Shown: piece by piece, positions 25,333 to 37,860 of the stretch
Layout of the letters: the number at the start of each line of letters is the position of its first letter
Position numbering within the stretch: the stretch's first letter is position 1
DNA from: Portunus trituberculatus
Taxonomy: Eukaryota > Arthropoda > Malacostraca > Decapoda > Portunidae
Direction of reading: 5' to 3'
Assembly: GCF_017591435.1 (NCBI RefSeq)
Contig: NC_059272.1
Coordinates: 5,382,994-5,446,993 of the forward strand
Length of the DNA: 64,000 bases
The notes under the pieces: model-generated
The model's input: only the letters and a program-made list of their open reading frames with translations
Databases searched by the model: none
What the model was told of the DNA's origin: nothing
Made by a program: the position numbers and the translations under genes

Positions 25333-26777
25333 TTGAAAGTACGGTCAACTACACTAATCAAGCCATTTGACATAGCTGAAGCTTTCAGTAATTACTTTTC
25401 GAATATTGCACCCCACCTTAATAACCAATTACCTAAATCTAATACTAATCCGAATAGTTATCTTGAAGGTGATTTTTCACAGTCTATGGTTGTTCCTATT
25501 TTAACTACTCAAGACTTAAGAAATGTGATTAAAAAACTTAATAATAAAAACTCTGGCATTAATGATATTGCAGTCTCTGTTATTAAAAAGAATACCGAAT
25601 TGTTCTCCATACCACTAACATTTCTTTTTAATCTTTCAGTTTCAAGTGGAACTTTTCCAACCAAGCTAAAAAAAAATGCTATAATTACTCCCATATACAA
25701 GTCTGGACCTAATGATGATCCTAAAAATTATAGGACTATTTCTCAACTGACAGTTTTTTCTAAGATATTTGAATCTGCAATGAAGACTCACCTTGTGCAA
25801 TATTTGGAAAATAAAAAAATATTAAATAATTCACAATACGGTTTTAGGTCAAAATGTAGTACATCTCATGCCCTTAATGTTTTTTTCTAATGACATCCTA
25901 ACTTCAATAGATAAAAAACTTTCAGTTTTATCCATTTTTGTTGACTTCTCTAAAGCATTTGACACAGTGAACCACAATATCTTTTTTGATAAACTGTATC
26001 ATTATGGTGTACGTGGCACAATACATTCTTGGTTCAGGGATTATTTATTTGAAAGACAGCAGCAAGTTCACTTTTATGAAGAAATGTCTTCTTTGAAAAC
26101 TGTTACTCTTGGGGTACCTCAAGGTAGTGTTTTGGGTCCTATATTATTCCTAATTTACATAAATGACATATCAAATATTTTTATTAACTCAAAAACCATT
26201 CTATTCGCAGACGATATGACAGTTTACCTCATAGACCCATCTCCAGAACAACTTATTATATCTGCTAATCAAGAACTTGATAAACTACATCAGTGGTGCC
26301 TAAGTAACAGACTCACTATCAACACTGACAAAACACATTTTATGCTTTTCACATGCAAACGTCAACTCAACCTCCCCCTAACTTACAATTAATAGAAATC
26401 CTATTTGCAGAACAAACACAGTAAATTTTTTAGGAGTTACTTATGACGAATCATTGACTTTTAAACATCATATTGATAGTTTAACACTAAAGATTTCCGG
26501 ACACATTGCTTTACTTCACCAAATCAAAGACTTCATGCCTCAAAATGTACTTAAATGTATTTATTATGCTCATATATACCCACTGCTAACATATTGCAAT
26601 CTCATATGGAGCACTACCTACACAACATATCTAATCCCTCTCAAAATGCAACTTAAAAAAATTGTTAGAATAATTTCAAACAGTAGCTATTTTGCTCACA
26701 CAGACCCTCTTTTTAAACTTCTAAACATATTAAAACTTGAAGATATAACAAAACTATGTGTTTCTCAATATATTTAA
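25333..26777 (+). pseudogene. reverse transcriptase of a non-LTR retrotransposon
   Basis: Three consecutive frames (25333-25890, 25868-26392, 26454-26777) together form an RT domain: NNKNSGINDIAVSVIKK, NYRTISQLTVFSKIFE, SQYGFRSKCSTSHAL, FVDFSKAFDTVNHNI, GVPQGSVLGPILFLIYIND, and the catalytic box FADDMTVYL near 26205-26230, followed by the thumb (NFLGVTYDESLTFKHHID). Frame changes lie at a T7 run near 25883 and near 26390. No RNase H domain was seen. RTs of this type copy the element RNA at the insertion site. The MKVRST start is arbitrary since the N-terminal part of ORF2 is missing. Confidence 0.87.
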
Positions 26778-27299
26778 CCACAGAAATCAACTACAAGATC
26801 TCCTCCCAACCCATGAACATAGGACACGTAATCGTGGTAACCTCATACATCCAGCTCATCGCCTCACAAAATTTCGCCATTCAATTTTATACATAGGTCC
26901 TGTTGTATAGAACACTATACCACCTCACATACAAAATGTTCCTTCCCTTAGTATATTTAAAAAACAACTAAAAAGAAATATCATAAATTCATATTGATTT
27001 TCTAGTTTGCAATATTAAATCTAAGTATTTGTATTCATACATATAAAGGATCTTTATTAAATTTTCATATAGCTAATATTTTACACCTGAATTGTCATAT
27101 ATCTTTATTTCATGATTTTTAGTCTTTATATATTACTATTATCATCAGAGTTGTTTATGTTATATCATTGAATCTTCTTTCAATATTATCATCTCTATTT
27201 TGTATTAATATAATATCATAAGAACTATTGTCATCAATATTATATTTATTACTGTTATAATTTATATTGTTTTTTTATATATCTATTGTTATTATTTCT

Positions 27300-27505
27300 A
27301 ACTTGTATTAATGTATTATCATAAGAATTATTGTCATCATGATTATTTTTATTATTGTTATTGTTATTATTTTCATTATTGTCATCACTATTATTTTTAT
27401 TATTGTTTTTGTTAATATTTTCATTATTGTCATCATTAACATCATTATTATTTTTATTATTTTTATTATGGTTATTATTATTATTTTCATTTTTATTATT
27501 ATTAC

Positions 27506-27544
<39 letters not shown>

Positions 27545-27570
27545 CATTATTATTATTATTATTATTGTAC
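27300..27570. repeat. right inverted repeat and (ATT/ATC)n tail
   Basis: 27300-27418 mirrors 25183-25300. It passes into an interrupted then nearly pure ATT repeat up to about 27568. Frames here (runs of Ile or Leu) are low-complexity translations. Confidence 0.9.
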
Positions 27571-27788
27571 TGTCTTAAATATTTCCATTAACTTTTACTA
27601 TGTATTATTGTTCTTTCCATTGCACAAACCGCACATGTCAGCTAATAATTCTCACAGATTATTTATTATAAGATGCCTGAAAAGCTTTGCTTAAAATAGG
27701 CTAGCTAGTTTGCACAATGCATATTATAATATGTACATTATATATTTTTAAAAACTAGTGATAAATAAATGTTTCCAATGTTTCAAAT

Positions 27789-30700
27789 GTTATGGAGCAA
27801 AACATTAAAAAATGGCTTGAATAAACGAAATTTTTAATCGATATTTTTTTTTTCATAAAACATCTTAAAAAACACATAAATAAGACGTTTTAAGAAAAAT
27901 AGTGTTTTGCCTGCATTTCTGAGTTTTGGTGCAAAAAACGCTGGAATACACCAAAACAACCCATTTTTACATATTTCAGTTCCTTAAAAGAAGAGTGTGT
28001 TTTTACTAGCATTTCTCTGTTTTGGTGCAAAAAAAAAGATAAAAACTACAAAAAAACACATTTTGTTACTTTTACTTTGGTTTAGGTATATTGGCTTGTT
28101 TTCATCAATGTTATTGTTTTGAAGAAAACAATAAAAAGAACTTGAAAAAACGAGACTTTCAATCGCGATAGTATTTTTTTCATAAAACACTCTAAAAACA
28201 CATAAATCATACGTTTTAAGATATATAGAGTTTTGCCTGCATTTCTGAGTTTTAGTGCATAAAACGCTGGAATACACAAAATTAACCCTTTTTGACATAT
28301 TTCAGTTCCTTAAACGAAGATTGTGTTTCGCCTAAATTTCTGTGTTTTGGGTGAAAATAAAAAAGCTGAAAACTACTAATATAACACTTTTTTGTTACTT
28401 TTACTTTGGTTTCTCTATAATGGCTTGTTTTCATTAATTTTATCGCTTTGAAGCAAAACAATGTAAAATGACTTGAATGAACAAAATTTTCAATCGAGCT
28501 AGATTTAATTTTTCATAAAACCTCTTAAAAACACATGAATAAGACGTTTTAACAAATATAGTGTTTTACCTGCATTTCTGAGTTTTGTTGCATAAAACGC
28601 TAGAATGCACCAAAATAATCCATTTTTAACATATTTCAGTTCCTTAAACGAATAGTTTTGCCTGCATATCTGTGGTTTAGTGCATAATACGCTAGAACAC
28701 ACAAAAATATCTCATTTTTGACATTTCAGTTCCTTAAACGAATAGTGTGTTTTGCCTGCATATCTGTGTTTTGGTGCAAAAAAAAACCGGAAAACTACTT
28801 AATAACCACCTTTTTTGTTAGTTTTACTTTGGTTTCTCTATATTGGCTCGTTTTCATCAATTTTATCGTTTTGAAGGAAAACACTGTAAAATAACTCGAA
28901 CAAACAAAATTTTCAATCAAGATTGTTTTTTTTCATAAAACACCTTAAAAACAAATTAATAAGACGTTTTAACAAATATAGTGTTTTGCCTGCATTTCTT
29001 AATTTTGGTGCATAAAACGCTGGAATATACCAAATAACCCATTTTTGACATTTTTTTGTTCCGTAGACAAAGAGTGTGTTTTGCCTGCACTTCTGCGTTT
29101 TGGTGCAGAAATAGCGGAAAATTACTAAAATAACACAATTTGTTAGTTTTACTTTGGTTTCTCTATATTGGCTTGTTCTCATATATTTTACCTATATGGA
29201 GCAAAACAATGTAAAATGACTTGAACAAAAAATTTTCAATCGAGATAGTTTTATTATCATAAATCACCTTTCTAAATAAATAAAAAAAAAATAAATAAAT
29301 AAATTTGCCTGCATTTTTGTGTTTTGGTGCAAAAAAAGCGGAAATCTACTAAAATAACACGTTTTTGTTAGTTTTACTTTGGTTTCTCTATATTGGCTTG
29401 TTCTTATCTATTTTACCGTTATGGAGCATAACAATGTAAAATTACTTGAACAAACAAAATTTTCAATCGAGATAGTTTTATTTTCATACATCGCCTTAAA
29501 AACACATAAATATGACGTTTTAACAAACATAGTGTTTTGCCTGCATTTCTGAGTTTTCGTGCATAAAACGCTGGAATACACCAAAATAACCCATTTTTTA
29601 CATATTTCAGTTCCTTTCTGTGTTTTGGTGCAAAAAAAGCTGAAAACTAATATAACTTTTTTTGTTACTTTTACTTTGGTTTCTCTATATTGGCATATTT
29701 TCATCAATTTTATCGTTTTGAAGCAAAACAGTGTAAAATGACTTAAATAAAGAAAATTTTCAATCGAGATATTTTATTTCATAATACACCTTAAAAACAC
29801 ATACATAAGACGTTTGAACAAATATAGTGTTTTGCCCGCATTTCTGAGTTTTGGTGCAGAAAGAGCTTGAATACACCAAAATAACCCATTTTTTAAATAT
29901 TTCAGTTCCGTAGACAAATAGTGTGTTTTGCCTGCATTTCTGTGTTTTGTTGCAAGAAGAATTGAAAACTACTAAAATAACACGTTTTTGTTAGTTTTAC
30001 TTTGGTTTCTATATATTGACTTGTTTTCATCAATTTTATTGTTTTGAAACAAAACAACGTAAAATGACTTGAACAAACAAAATTTTCAATCGAGATAGTT
30101 TTATTTTCTTAAATCATCTTAAAAATATATAAATAAGACGTTTTAACAAAATTTTTGACATATTTCTGTTCCTTTCTATGTTTTGGTGCGAAATAAAACT
30201 CTGAGTTCTGAGTTTTGATGCATAAAACGCTAAAATACATCAAAATAACCCATTTTGACATATTTCAGTTCCTTAAACAATTAGTGTGTTTTTCCTGCAT
30301 ATCTGTGGTTTGGTGCATAAAACGCTAGAATACACCAAAATAACCTATTTTTTATATATTTTAGTTCTGTAGACAAATAGTATGTTTAGCCTGCATTTCT
30401 GTGTTTTGGTGCAAAAAAAGCTGAAAACTACAAAAATAACATTTTAGTTACGTTTACTTTGGTTTCTCTATATTGGCTTCTTTTCATCAATTTTACCGTT
30501 ATAGAGCAAAACAACGTAAAATGGCTTGAATAAACGAATTTTTAATCGATATTTTTTTTTTCATAAAACACCTTAAAAGACATAAATAAGACGTTTTAAC
30601 AAAATATAGTGTTTTGCCTGCATTTCTGAGTTTTGGTGCATAAAACACTGGAAAACACTAAAATAACCAATTTTTGACATATTTTACTTCCTTAAACGAA

Positions 30701-31892
30701 GCATTTTTGTGTTTTGGTGCAAAAAAAAGCTGAAAACTACAAAAATAACACGTTTTTGTTACTTTTACTTTTGTTTCTCTATATATGCTTGTTTTCATCA
30801 ATTTTATCGTTTTAAAGCAAAACAATGTAAAAGGAATTGAATAAACAAAATTTTCAAGCAAGATAGTTTTTTTCATAAAACACCATAAAAACACATAAAT
30901 AAGACGTTTTACCAAATATAATGTTTTGCATACATTTTTTTTATTTTTATGCATAAAACGCTTGAATACACCAAAATAACCTATTTTTGACATATTTCCG
31001 TTCCTTTCTGTGTTTTGGTGCAAAAAAGCTGAAAACTTCTAAAAAACACTGTTACTTTTACTTTGGTTTCTTTATATTGGCATATTTTCATCAATTTTAT
31101 CGTTTTGAAGCAAAACAATGTAAATGACTTATATAAACAAAATTTTCATTCGAGATATTATTTTTCATAAAATACCTTAAAAACACATACGTAAGACGTT
31201 TGAACAAATATAGTGTTTTGCCAGCATTTCTGAGTTTTGGTGCATAAAATGCTTGAATACACCAAAATAACCCATTTTTGACATATTTCAGTTCCGTGTT
31301 TTGCCTGCATTTCTGTTTTTTGTTGCAAAAAGAGCTGAAAACTACTAAAATAACACGTTTTTGTTAGTTTTACTTTGGTTTCTCTATATTGACTTGTTTT
31401 CATCAATATTATCGTTTTGAAACAAAACTTGAACAAACAAAATTTTCAATTTAGATTGTTTTATTTTCTTAAATCACCTTAAAAATACATAAATAAGACG
31501 TTTTAACAAATATAGTGTTTTGCTTGCATTTTTTAGTTTTGGTGCATAAAACGCTGGAATACACCAGAATAACACATTTTTTACATATTTCTGTTCCTTT
31601 CTGTGTTTTGGTGCAATAAAAGCTAAAAACTACTAAAATAACACGTTTTTGTTACTTTTACTTTGGTTTCTCTATATTGGCTTGTTTTTATCAATTTTAT
31701 CGTTTTGAAGCAATACAAAGTAAAGTGACTTGAATAAACAAAATTTTCAACCGAGATAAGATTTTTTTTCATAAAACACCTTAAAAACACATAAATAAGA
31801 CGTTTTAACAGAAATAGTGTTTTGCCTGTATTTATGAGTTTTGGTGCATAAAACGCTGCAGTACACCAAAGTAATCCAGTTCCTTACACGAA
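27789..31892 (-). repeat. AT-rich satellite array B, second part
   Basis: Continuation of array B after the insertion, about 4.1 kb, same orientation and variant set. It begins in the TTATGGAGCAAAACA variant of the ACGATAAAATTGA landmark and stops within the TTCCTTACACGAA motif, where a LINE 5' end starts. Confidence 0.93.
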
Positions 31893-32016
31893 CTCCCCCA
31901 GATGGGAACCGCCTTGTCGTGGTGGGGGGGCTTGCTTGCCCCTGTGACCTGGCGAGCTAGGCTAGAGGGGGCTTAGGCCCCTGCTCTGCCCTTTCGAGGG
32001 GGAGAGGGCTACCCAT
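31893..32016 (+). ncRNA. candidate HDV-like self-cleaving ribozyme at LINE 5' end
   Basis: By eye the sequence fits the nested pseudoknot of HDV-like ribozymes: P1 CTCCCCC (31893-31899) with GGGGGGG (31924-31930); P2 ATGGG (31902-31906) with CCCAT (32012-32016); P3 GCC (31911-31913) with GGT (31921-31923), closing a 7-base loop TTGTCGT; and a long P4 region 31938-32009 containing stable hairpins. Such ribozymes are known at the 5' ends of several non-LTR elements, where cleavage sets the first base of the RNA. P4 and the catalytic cytosine are not settled; this is a hand fold only. Confidence 0.4.
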
Positions 32017-32340
32017 GCTAGTAAGGTCGCCAGTGAGGGGCCAGACTAAATGGTTCCTACGTAGGCTGCCAGTGGACCAGTGGAGCCACCCGCTGGAGGG
32101 ATCGCCCAGTAGGGGCCGTCCTGTGCTGGATGGTTGGGTGTCCAGGCTGGGATGCTTATGGAGAGGGGTCTCAGCTCTGTCGTGGACAAACTTTCGTATC
32201 ATGTGGGACCTTTTTTTAAAACGACTGGTCCGCATGGGGACGAGGTACCCCGTCCACGGCAGCCAGCGCTCTCTCCCATTGTAGTCCCAGTAGGTGGTTT
32301 CCCTTGCCCCTGGAGCCATTTTTTTTATAACTTTATATAT

Positions 32341-34239
32341 ATGGTGAAACACAAAAAACTGTCAGGTTCTCGTGAGGTGGCTGACCTGGTCCGCGAGACG
32401 TCATCTTCAGGTCTGAGTGGGAAGGAGGATTCCCCTCCACAAGGGCCTCCCACAGCAGTCTCCTGTTCTGGGAGTTCTTCTGAGGGACGCATTTCTGCTG
32501 CATGTGACTCCCTTTTGATGGTAAATGTTAATCCATCTTTTTCTTATCACGCCTTGCACTCACTTCTCAAGGTGTATGGCACGGTTCTTCGCATTCGACT
32601 TGTTTATGATAAGGATTTTCCATCTAACCGCTGCTATGTGACTTTTCTTTCATGTGACGAAGCCTGTCTGGCTTATGAACATGTAGCATCTGTTCCCCTT
32701 GCCGGCTCTGGCTTCAAAACAGAACTTCTCCACTCTCGCAGTATTTCGGACAGTGAAACGGACTACATCCCAAATCTTTTTGACCACCATTCAGAGAGTT
32801 CAGTTCCTGAAGTCCGCCAGATCCCGCCTCCACGTTGATTTGTGGCGTACTACAGAAATGAGCGCGGGAATTTTATCCATGCCACCCGTTACTTGTCTAA
32901 AGAGATCGGCACGATTCCTGAGGAAAACCTCAAGAAATATGGTAAGGGGGTGCTAGTGCGAGCGAAAGATATCACGCAGGCAAGGATGTTGCAACATCTA
33001 CCATGTCCTTCTGACAGCATGTTTGAGACTATTAAGGCACATCCCACCTTTAATTATAGTAAAGGTTGTGTGTACAGTCAGGATCTTTACGAATTTCCTG
33101 AAGAGGAAATACTGGGTATATGTCCTAACTCAGTCCATAAGGTGACAAAGATGAAGAATTCTACCAACATGGTCCTTCTCACCTTCTTTGGTTCCACCCT
33201 CCCAGACCGTGTTCATATCGGTCCTATCAACCTTAGGGTGAGGCGCTTTGTTTCTCGCCCTCTTCAGTGTTTCTCTTGCCATGGGTACGGTCACGGCAAA
33301 AGCTCCTGTAAGGAAGCTTCTCGATGTGGTAATTGCTCGGCACTAGATTCACAATCTGAGGAGCATTGCAATGCTACTGCTTACTGTTTCCATTGCCGTG
33401 ATGCTCACCAGGTACGTTCCAGGCAGTGCCCTAGTTATAGCCTGGAGCAAGACATTTTACAGCTTGCTAACTCACAGTTCATAAGCCTTGGTAGTGCCCG
33501 CCGCGAACTCCTGTACCGCCAGAAGGACGGTACTGGTGCGACATCCTATGCTTCTTTGGCCGCTCGCTCTTCAGCTGAGTCTGCCGGTCCGAAGACAACT
33601 CCTGCTACCTCTCGCTCTGTTGGGGCGGGTGGTCCTGTTCATCTGACTAATAGGTTTGCCCTTTTGTCCAACGACTCAGTTGAGTCACCTGCAAGAAGCG
33701 ACGAGAATAATACGGACTTGACCAAACTAACCCATGTAGTGGATGTCCATTTGCCCCATGTATCGGCTAAGCCTTTGAAGGGCCTGACCAAACGGCACCG
33801 CGGCTCTGCGGAGTCGATAGATTTAGCTCAGCCTAAGCAATCTAAGGTTTCTCCCGGTGTACATGATCGTGAGTCCTCCAGGGACCGTTCTGCAATGGTA
33901 GCGCCAGTTGTTTCTGTCCAGCTTTCTGTGACGCCCTCCGTCTCAGATCGGGCTTCTTGTTATGAGGACGGTCTTAGCATGGAGACGTCCGATGATATTG
34001 TCACAGCCGTCCCTCGTGGACCCGCTGTATCAAAAAGTGCAGTCCAGCCTGACCCTCGTCTTCCGATGACCGGTAGGAATGATGATGGTTCGCATCACTC
34101 ACCGGTAGGCCGAAAGGCTGCGGTCCAACGACCCGGTACATCTCAACTCCCGGTGTCTTCTCGTCGGTTGATTATTTCTAGTCAGGTGAGTCACGGGCAG
34201 CCCATTCAAAAGGCTCGCCCGTCCACTGCACCTACATAG
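32341..34239 (+). pseudogene. LINE ORF1 protein (RRM-like plus CCHC zinc knuckles)
   Basis: One reading frame of about 630 codons from the ATG at 32341 (MVKHKKLSGSREV), interrupted only by a TGA at 32836-32838. Residues about 60-130 look like an RRM (SLLMVNVNPSFSYHALHSLL, RCYVTFLSCDEA). Zinc knuckles follow at about 33268-33430 (CFSCHGYGHGKSSC, CGNCSALDSQSEEHC, CFHCRDAHQVRSRQC). The C-terminal third is rich in Ser, Pro and Thr. ORF1 proteins of this kind bind the element RNA. The upstream in-frame codons from 32134 lie in the 5' UTR and are not part of it. ORF2 begins just after the stop. Confidence 0.85.
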
Positions 34240-34244
34240 TCATC

Positions 34245-36680
34245 TTCAAGCTTCTACAGTGGAACTGTAGAGGCCTTCGCGCCTCGTGGGGGAACTCCGA
34301 GCTTTATTGTCGGAGTTCTCTCCAGCCTGTGTAGCTTTACAAGAGACTATGCTAGGTGATAGTACTTATTCTAGTCCTCCTGGCTATCGTGCCTTTTTTA
34401 ACACTCCTTTCCCTGACCAGGGCCACCACGGTGGCACAGCTATCCTTGTCCGTCAAGACATACCTGTTGTCCCCTTGCAACTCAACTCTCCCCTTCAGGT
34501 GGTTGCTGTTAAGGTTTTATGGGACGATCCTACACTATTTGCAGTTTATATCTCCCTCCCCGGCTTCCTGTCTCCAGGGGTGAGCTTGACGGCCTGGTGC
34601 GTCAGCTGACTCCGCCTTTTCTTTTATTGGGAGATTTTAACGGCCGTCACCCATTGTGGGATGAAGGTGCTAGTAATCCTCGTGGGGTTTTAATCGGGTC
34701 TTTTATTGAGGATGAGGGATTGGAGGTTTTAAATTCTGGGGATGTTACACATTTCCACAGTCCTACTGGGACTTTTACCGCTATCAATCTTTCTCTGTAT
34801 ACATCTAATTTTTTTCTTGATTTTAATTGGCGTGTCCTACCGGATTTGCACGGTAGTGACCTCTTTCCGATTTTATTAGAATCTGTGAACTCTGAGCCAC
34901 AGTCCCGGCCCCCACGCTGGGTTTTAGATGAGGCAGATTGGCCTCGATTCACATACCTTAGCTCTTTTATCCGTCCGTTGGCTGACTTTTCTACTTGTGC
35001 TGAGGCTGTTGATTATTTTACCGATTTTATACGCTCAGTAGCACTTCAGACAATCTCTAGGACGTCCGGTCGCTTTACTAAGCGTCCAGTTCCTTGGTGG
35101 AACGCAGCATGCACTAAAGCTGTGAAAGAAAAACGGGCAGCTTTCTCTCGTCTCCGGTGACATTGTGGGGACCCGCAGCGCCTGGAAGCTTTTCGGCGCT
35201 GTCGAGCTCGGTCCCACCGCGTTTTGAAAGAAGCACAAAGAGCCTCTTGGAAAGCTTACGTATCTTCCATTAATGCCCGCACCCCTCTTACGGATGTCTT
35301 TACCAAAGTCCGCCGAATTGCTGGGAAGTATTCTGCTCCTCCCCCACCAGTTTTGTTGTCTGCTGGGCGAACGGTGGCAGACCCTAGGACTGTCGCCGAC
35401 CTCTTCGCGGAGCACTTTGCCAGTGTTTCCCGGAGGCATCCTGCAGCCCCGGGCGCACGTCACCGCCAGAGAATGGAATCTCTCGGCATAAATTTTTCTT
35501 CCGCTGGAGGAGTCTTATAATGTCCCTTTCTCTGCTTCCGAGTTGCGGACTGCTTTGTCCCAGTGTCATGACTCTTCTCCTGGTCCAGATGACATTCCTT
35601 ATGCCTTTTGCGTCACATGTCTGACCGTGCTTTTAACTTTTATTAAATCTTTATAATATGATTTGGCATACCGGTGACTTTCCATCTTCTTGGGCTGTGG
35701 CAGTGGTTCTCCCATTTCCGAAGCCTGGGAAAGATAATCTCCAGGCTACGAACTACCGTCCTATATCTTTGACATCCTGCATTTGTAAAGTGTTAGAAAA
35801 GATGGTAAATGTAAGACTCATGTGGTACTTGGAGAGGGGAAGTACTTGTCATCGGTACAGTACGGCTTCCGAAAGATGAGGTCTACTACTGATGCTCTTT
35901 TATCCCTAGAGTCTTCCATTTGTGAGGCCTTCGCTAATCACCACCATCAAGTAACAGTGTTTTTGACCTGGAGAAGGCCTACGACACGGCTTGGTGTCAT
36001 GGCATTTTACAGTCTTTGTTTAATTTTGGCCTTCGTGGCCACCTTCCTATTTTATCCAGCAGTTTTTATCCAGACGTTTTTTACGGGTTCGTGTGGGGAG
36101 TGTTTTCTCTGAGGCTACTGTTCTAAATGATGGTGTCCACAGGAAGTATTCTTAGTGTTACATTATTCGCAGTCGCCATAAATGGTGTTATTGATACTCT
36201 CCCAGATGGCATTCACAGCTCCTTATATGTTGATGATTTATGTATTTCTTTGCTGCTGCTAGGATGTCACTGATTGAGCGCAAGCTCCAACTGGCGATCA
36301 ATAGGGTGTCCAGTTGGGCCAACATGAACGGTTTTCGATTCTCCACCTCCAAGACCGTAGCCATGCATTTTGTCGCAACCGTGGTGTCCATCCAGACCCG
36401 GATTTATACCTCGCCAATAGACGCCTCTCATGCGTGGAGGCGACTCGATATCTTGGCCTTTTATTTGACAACCGTCTCACCTGGGTTCCCCATTTCCGTT
36501 CTCTTAAGGCGTCTTGTCGGCAGGCATTATCCCTTCTTCGGGTTTTAAGTCACACCTCTTGAGGTGCGGACAGGGACACGTTGCTGCTGCTTCACAGCAC
36601 ACTCATACTTCCCAAGCTGGAATACGGCTGTGAGATCTACTCATCCGCAACGGATGCACGACTACGCACGCTTAACCCCA
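34245..36680 (+). pseudogene. LINE ORF2: APE endonuclease and reverse transcriptase, broken
   Basis: Endonuclease from about 34255 (LLQWNCRGLRASWG, ACVALQETML, GHHGGTAILVR, LLGDFNGRHPLWD); this nicks the target DNA. RT from about 35530 with SPGPDDIPYAFL, NYRPISLTSCICKVLEKM, VQYGFRKMRSTTDALL, a FDLEKAYDTAW region and YVDDLCIS near 36229. Several frame changes (near 34300, 34560, 35520, 35850, 35960, 36240, 36380) and stops (35158, 36113) interrupt it, so this copy is not coding as given. The RT ends in the thumb at 36680 and the RNase H that I-type elements usually carry is lost. Confidence 0.83.
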
Positions 36681-36684
36681 CACT

Positions 36685-37860
36685 GAGCATTTAGCGGGAT
36701 ACCCACATGAGAGGGTATCCAGGTGAAATGGACCGTGGCACCAGCACCTTCTAGGGCGTGGATGAGATCAAGACACTTATTAACTAGATCACAGTCCATG
36801 AATGAGGTGAATTGAAGGGCATACAATACAGCCTGACTGTTAATAAAGAAATAAACATTCTTATGGAGAGGTGCCACAATATGGAGTGCCTCCAGTGCAG
36901 CATACAGTTCTGCTCTAGTGGAAGACATGTGTGCAGGGAGCAGCCTGGAAACCTCGGTGTCAGTGTAGTGATTGGCAGAAATATAATTGCGGATGAACAC
37001 CTCACATCCGGACCTGCTGCCATTGACTGACCCATCACAATAAACATGAATAGCCTGAACGTGTGGGTACTTGGACAATTTAGTCATGAACATGTCTTGC
37101 AGAACAGGGGAGCCAGTCCCTCTTGGGCTGATGCAGATAATTAATATCAACACTGACACGGTGAGGGTTCCAGGCGGGTTGTAGCGGTGACATAACAATG
37201 TTAATACAGGCCTCGGCTACACCTACACTTGTCAGTACTCCCAAGATCTTCCTGAGGTATGATGTTGTAGAAGTCCGAGGATCATGATACAGGGGGGTCA
37301 GTGATCCCTTTAGAGAGTCAGAGCCCGTGCATAGCATCCAACTAACTGTGCAAGAAGTAATTTCCTGTATCCCACACATAATACTCGGCAGGTGCAGTTC
37401 AGCTCTGAGGACTTCAATCCATGTAGTCCTGGAGCATCCCAAGATTATCCGCATGGCTTCATTCTGAACAAGTACCAGGGGACAGAGTTGGGTGGCACTA
37501 AACTGTATTAAAACAGGCAGCATAATCAATAAGGGACCGTATGACAGATATATAGAACATTCTTAGGAATGGAATGACAGCCCCCAGACCCTTGTTTGCT
37601 AGCAGCTGAAGTGGTGCTAGCCGTGGCAGAAGGTCTCGAACATAGTGGTTTTGTTGGGGAGCCACGCACCAACAGACCCAAGCAGGGGTGCTTATTTTCA
37701 ATCCCAAGGCCTGGTTGTGGCTGGTAATATGGGCCTAGACCTCCCTCAGTAGCCACTGAGTAGGCGTGATCACTCCTAATCACTTCTGATTTCTGCTTAT
37801 AGGGGCTGCCACTCATGTAAACAAGCGGAGCATGAAAATGTGTCCTTCTGACTCAGCGGG
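36685..37860 (-). pseudogene. I-type LINE fragment: RT thumb and RNase H
   Basis: Minus-strand remains of another LINE ORF2. From 37708 to 37200: SVIRSLIDYAACF, then CPLVLVQNEAMRIILGC and VLRAELHLPSI, typical of the region after RT in I-type elements. From 37090 to 36685: an RNase H with VYCDGSVNGSRSGCEV, STRAELYAALEAL and the HVGIP ending; the third catalytic Asp appears replaced (FINSQAVL where TDSQ is usual). Frame changes at about 37500 and 37190. It meets the plus-strand LINE tail to tail at about 36682. Confidence 0.82.

Larger units (their letters stand above)
25181..27788 (+). mobile_element. jockey/CR1-type RT element framed by inverted repeats, inside the satellite
   Basis: A 2.6-kb insertion that interrupts satellite array B; about 24 satellite bases expected at the junction are missing. 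It carries an RT frame (25333-26777), a 3' region rich in ATT/ATC repeats and ends near 27788. The ~118 bases at 25183-25300 are repeated in reverse complement at 27300-27418 with only a few mismatches. No endonuclease domain is present, so the LINE is 5'-truncated if it is a LINE. Class inferred from RT motifs. Confidence 0.8.
31893..36680 (+). mobile_element. I/Nimb-like LINE, 5' end present, 3' part lost
   Basis: A non-LTR retrotransposon with a structured GC-rich 5' UTR (31893-32340), ORF1 (32341-34239) and ORF2 (endonuclease then RT, about 34245-36680). The two-ORF design, RRM plus zinc knuckles in ORF1 and APE-type endonuclease agree with the I/jockey superfamily. It breaks off in the RT thumb (LEYGCEIYSSATDARL) and is joined to an inverted LINE fragment. 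The 5' boundary is sharp because satellite resumes immediately upstream. Confidence 0.85.

Noticed and set aside
27308..27591. Poly-Ile and poly-Leu frames
   Set aside because: Translations of the ATT/ATC repeat.
34647..35569. Minus-strand frames of 60-140 codons over the LINE ORF2
   Set aside because: They mirror a GC-rich coding region on the plus strand that has clear endonuclease and RT motifs.
31893..37860. LINE with 5' inversion by twin priming
   Set aside because: Twin priming places the inverted 5' part before the forward 3' part; here the forward 5' part comes first and the two parts are from different LINE families.
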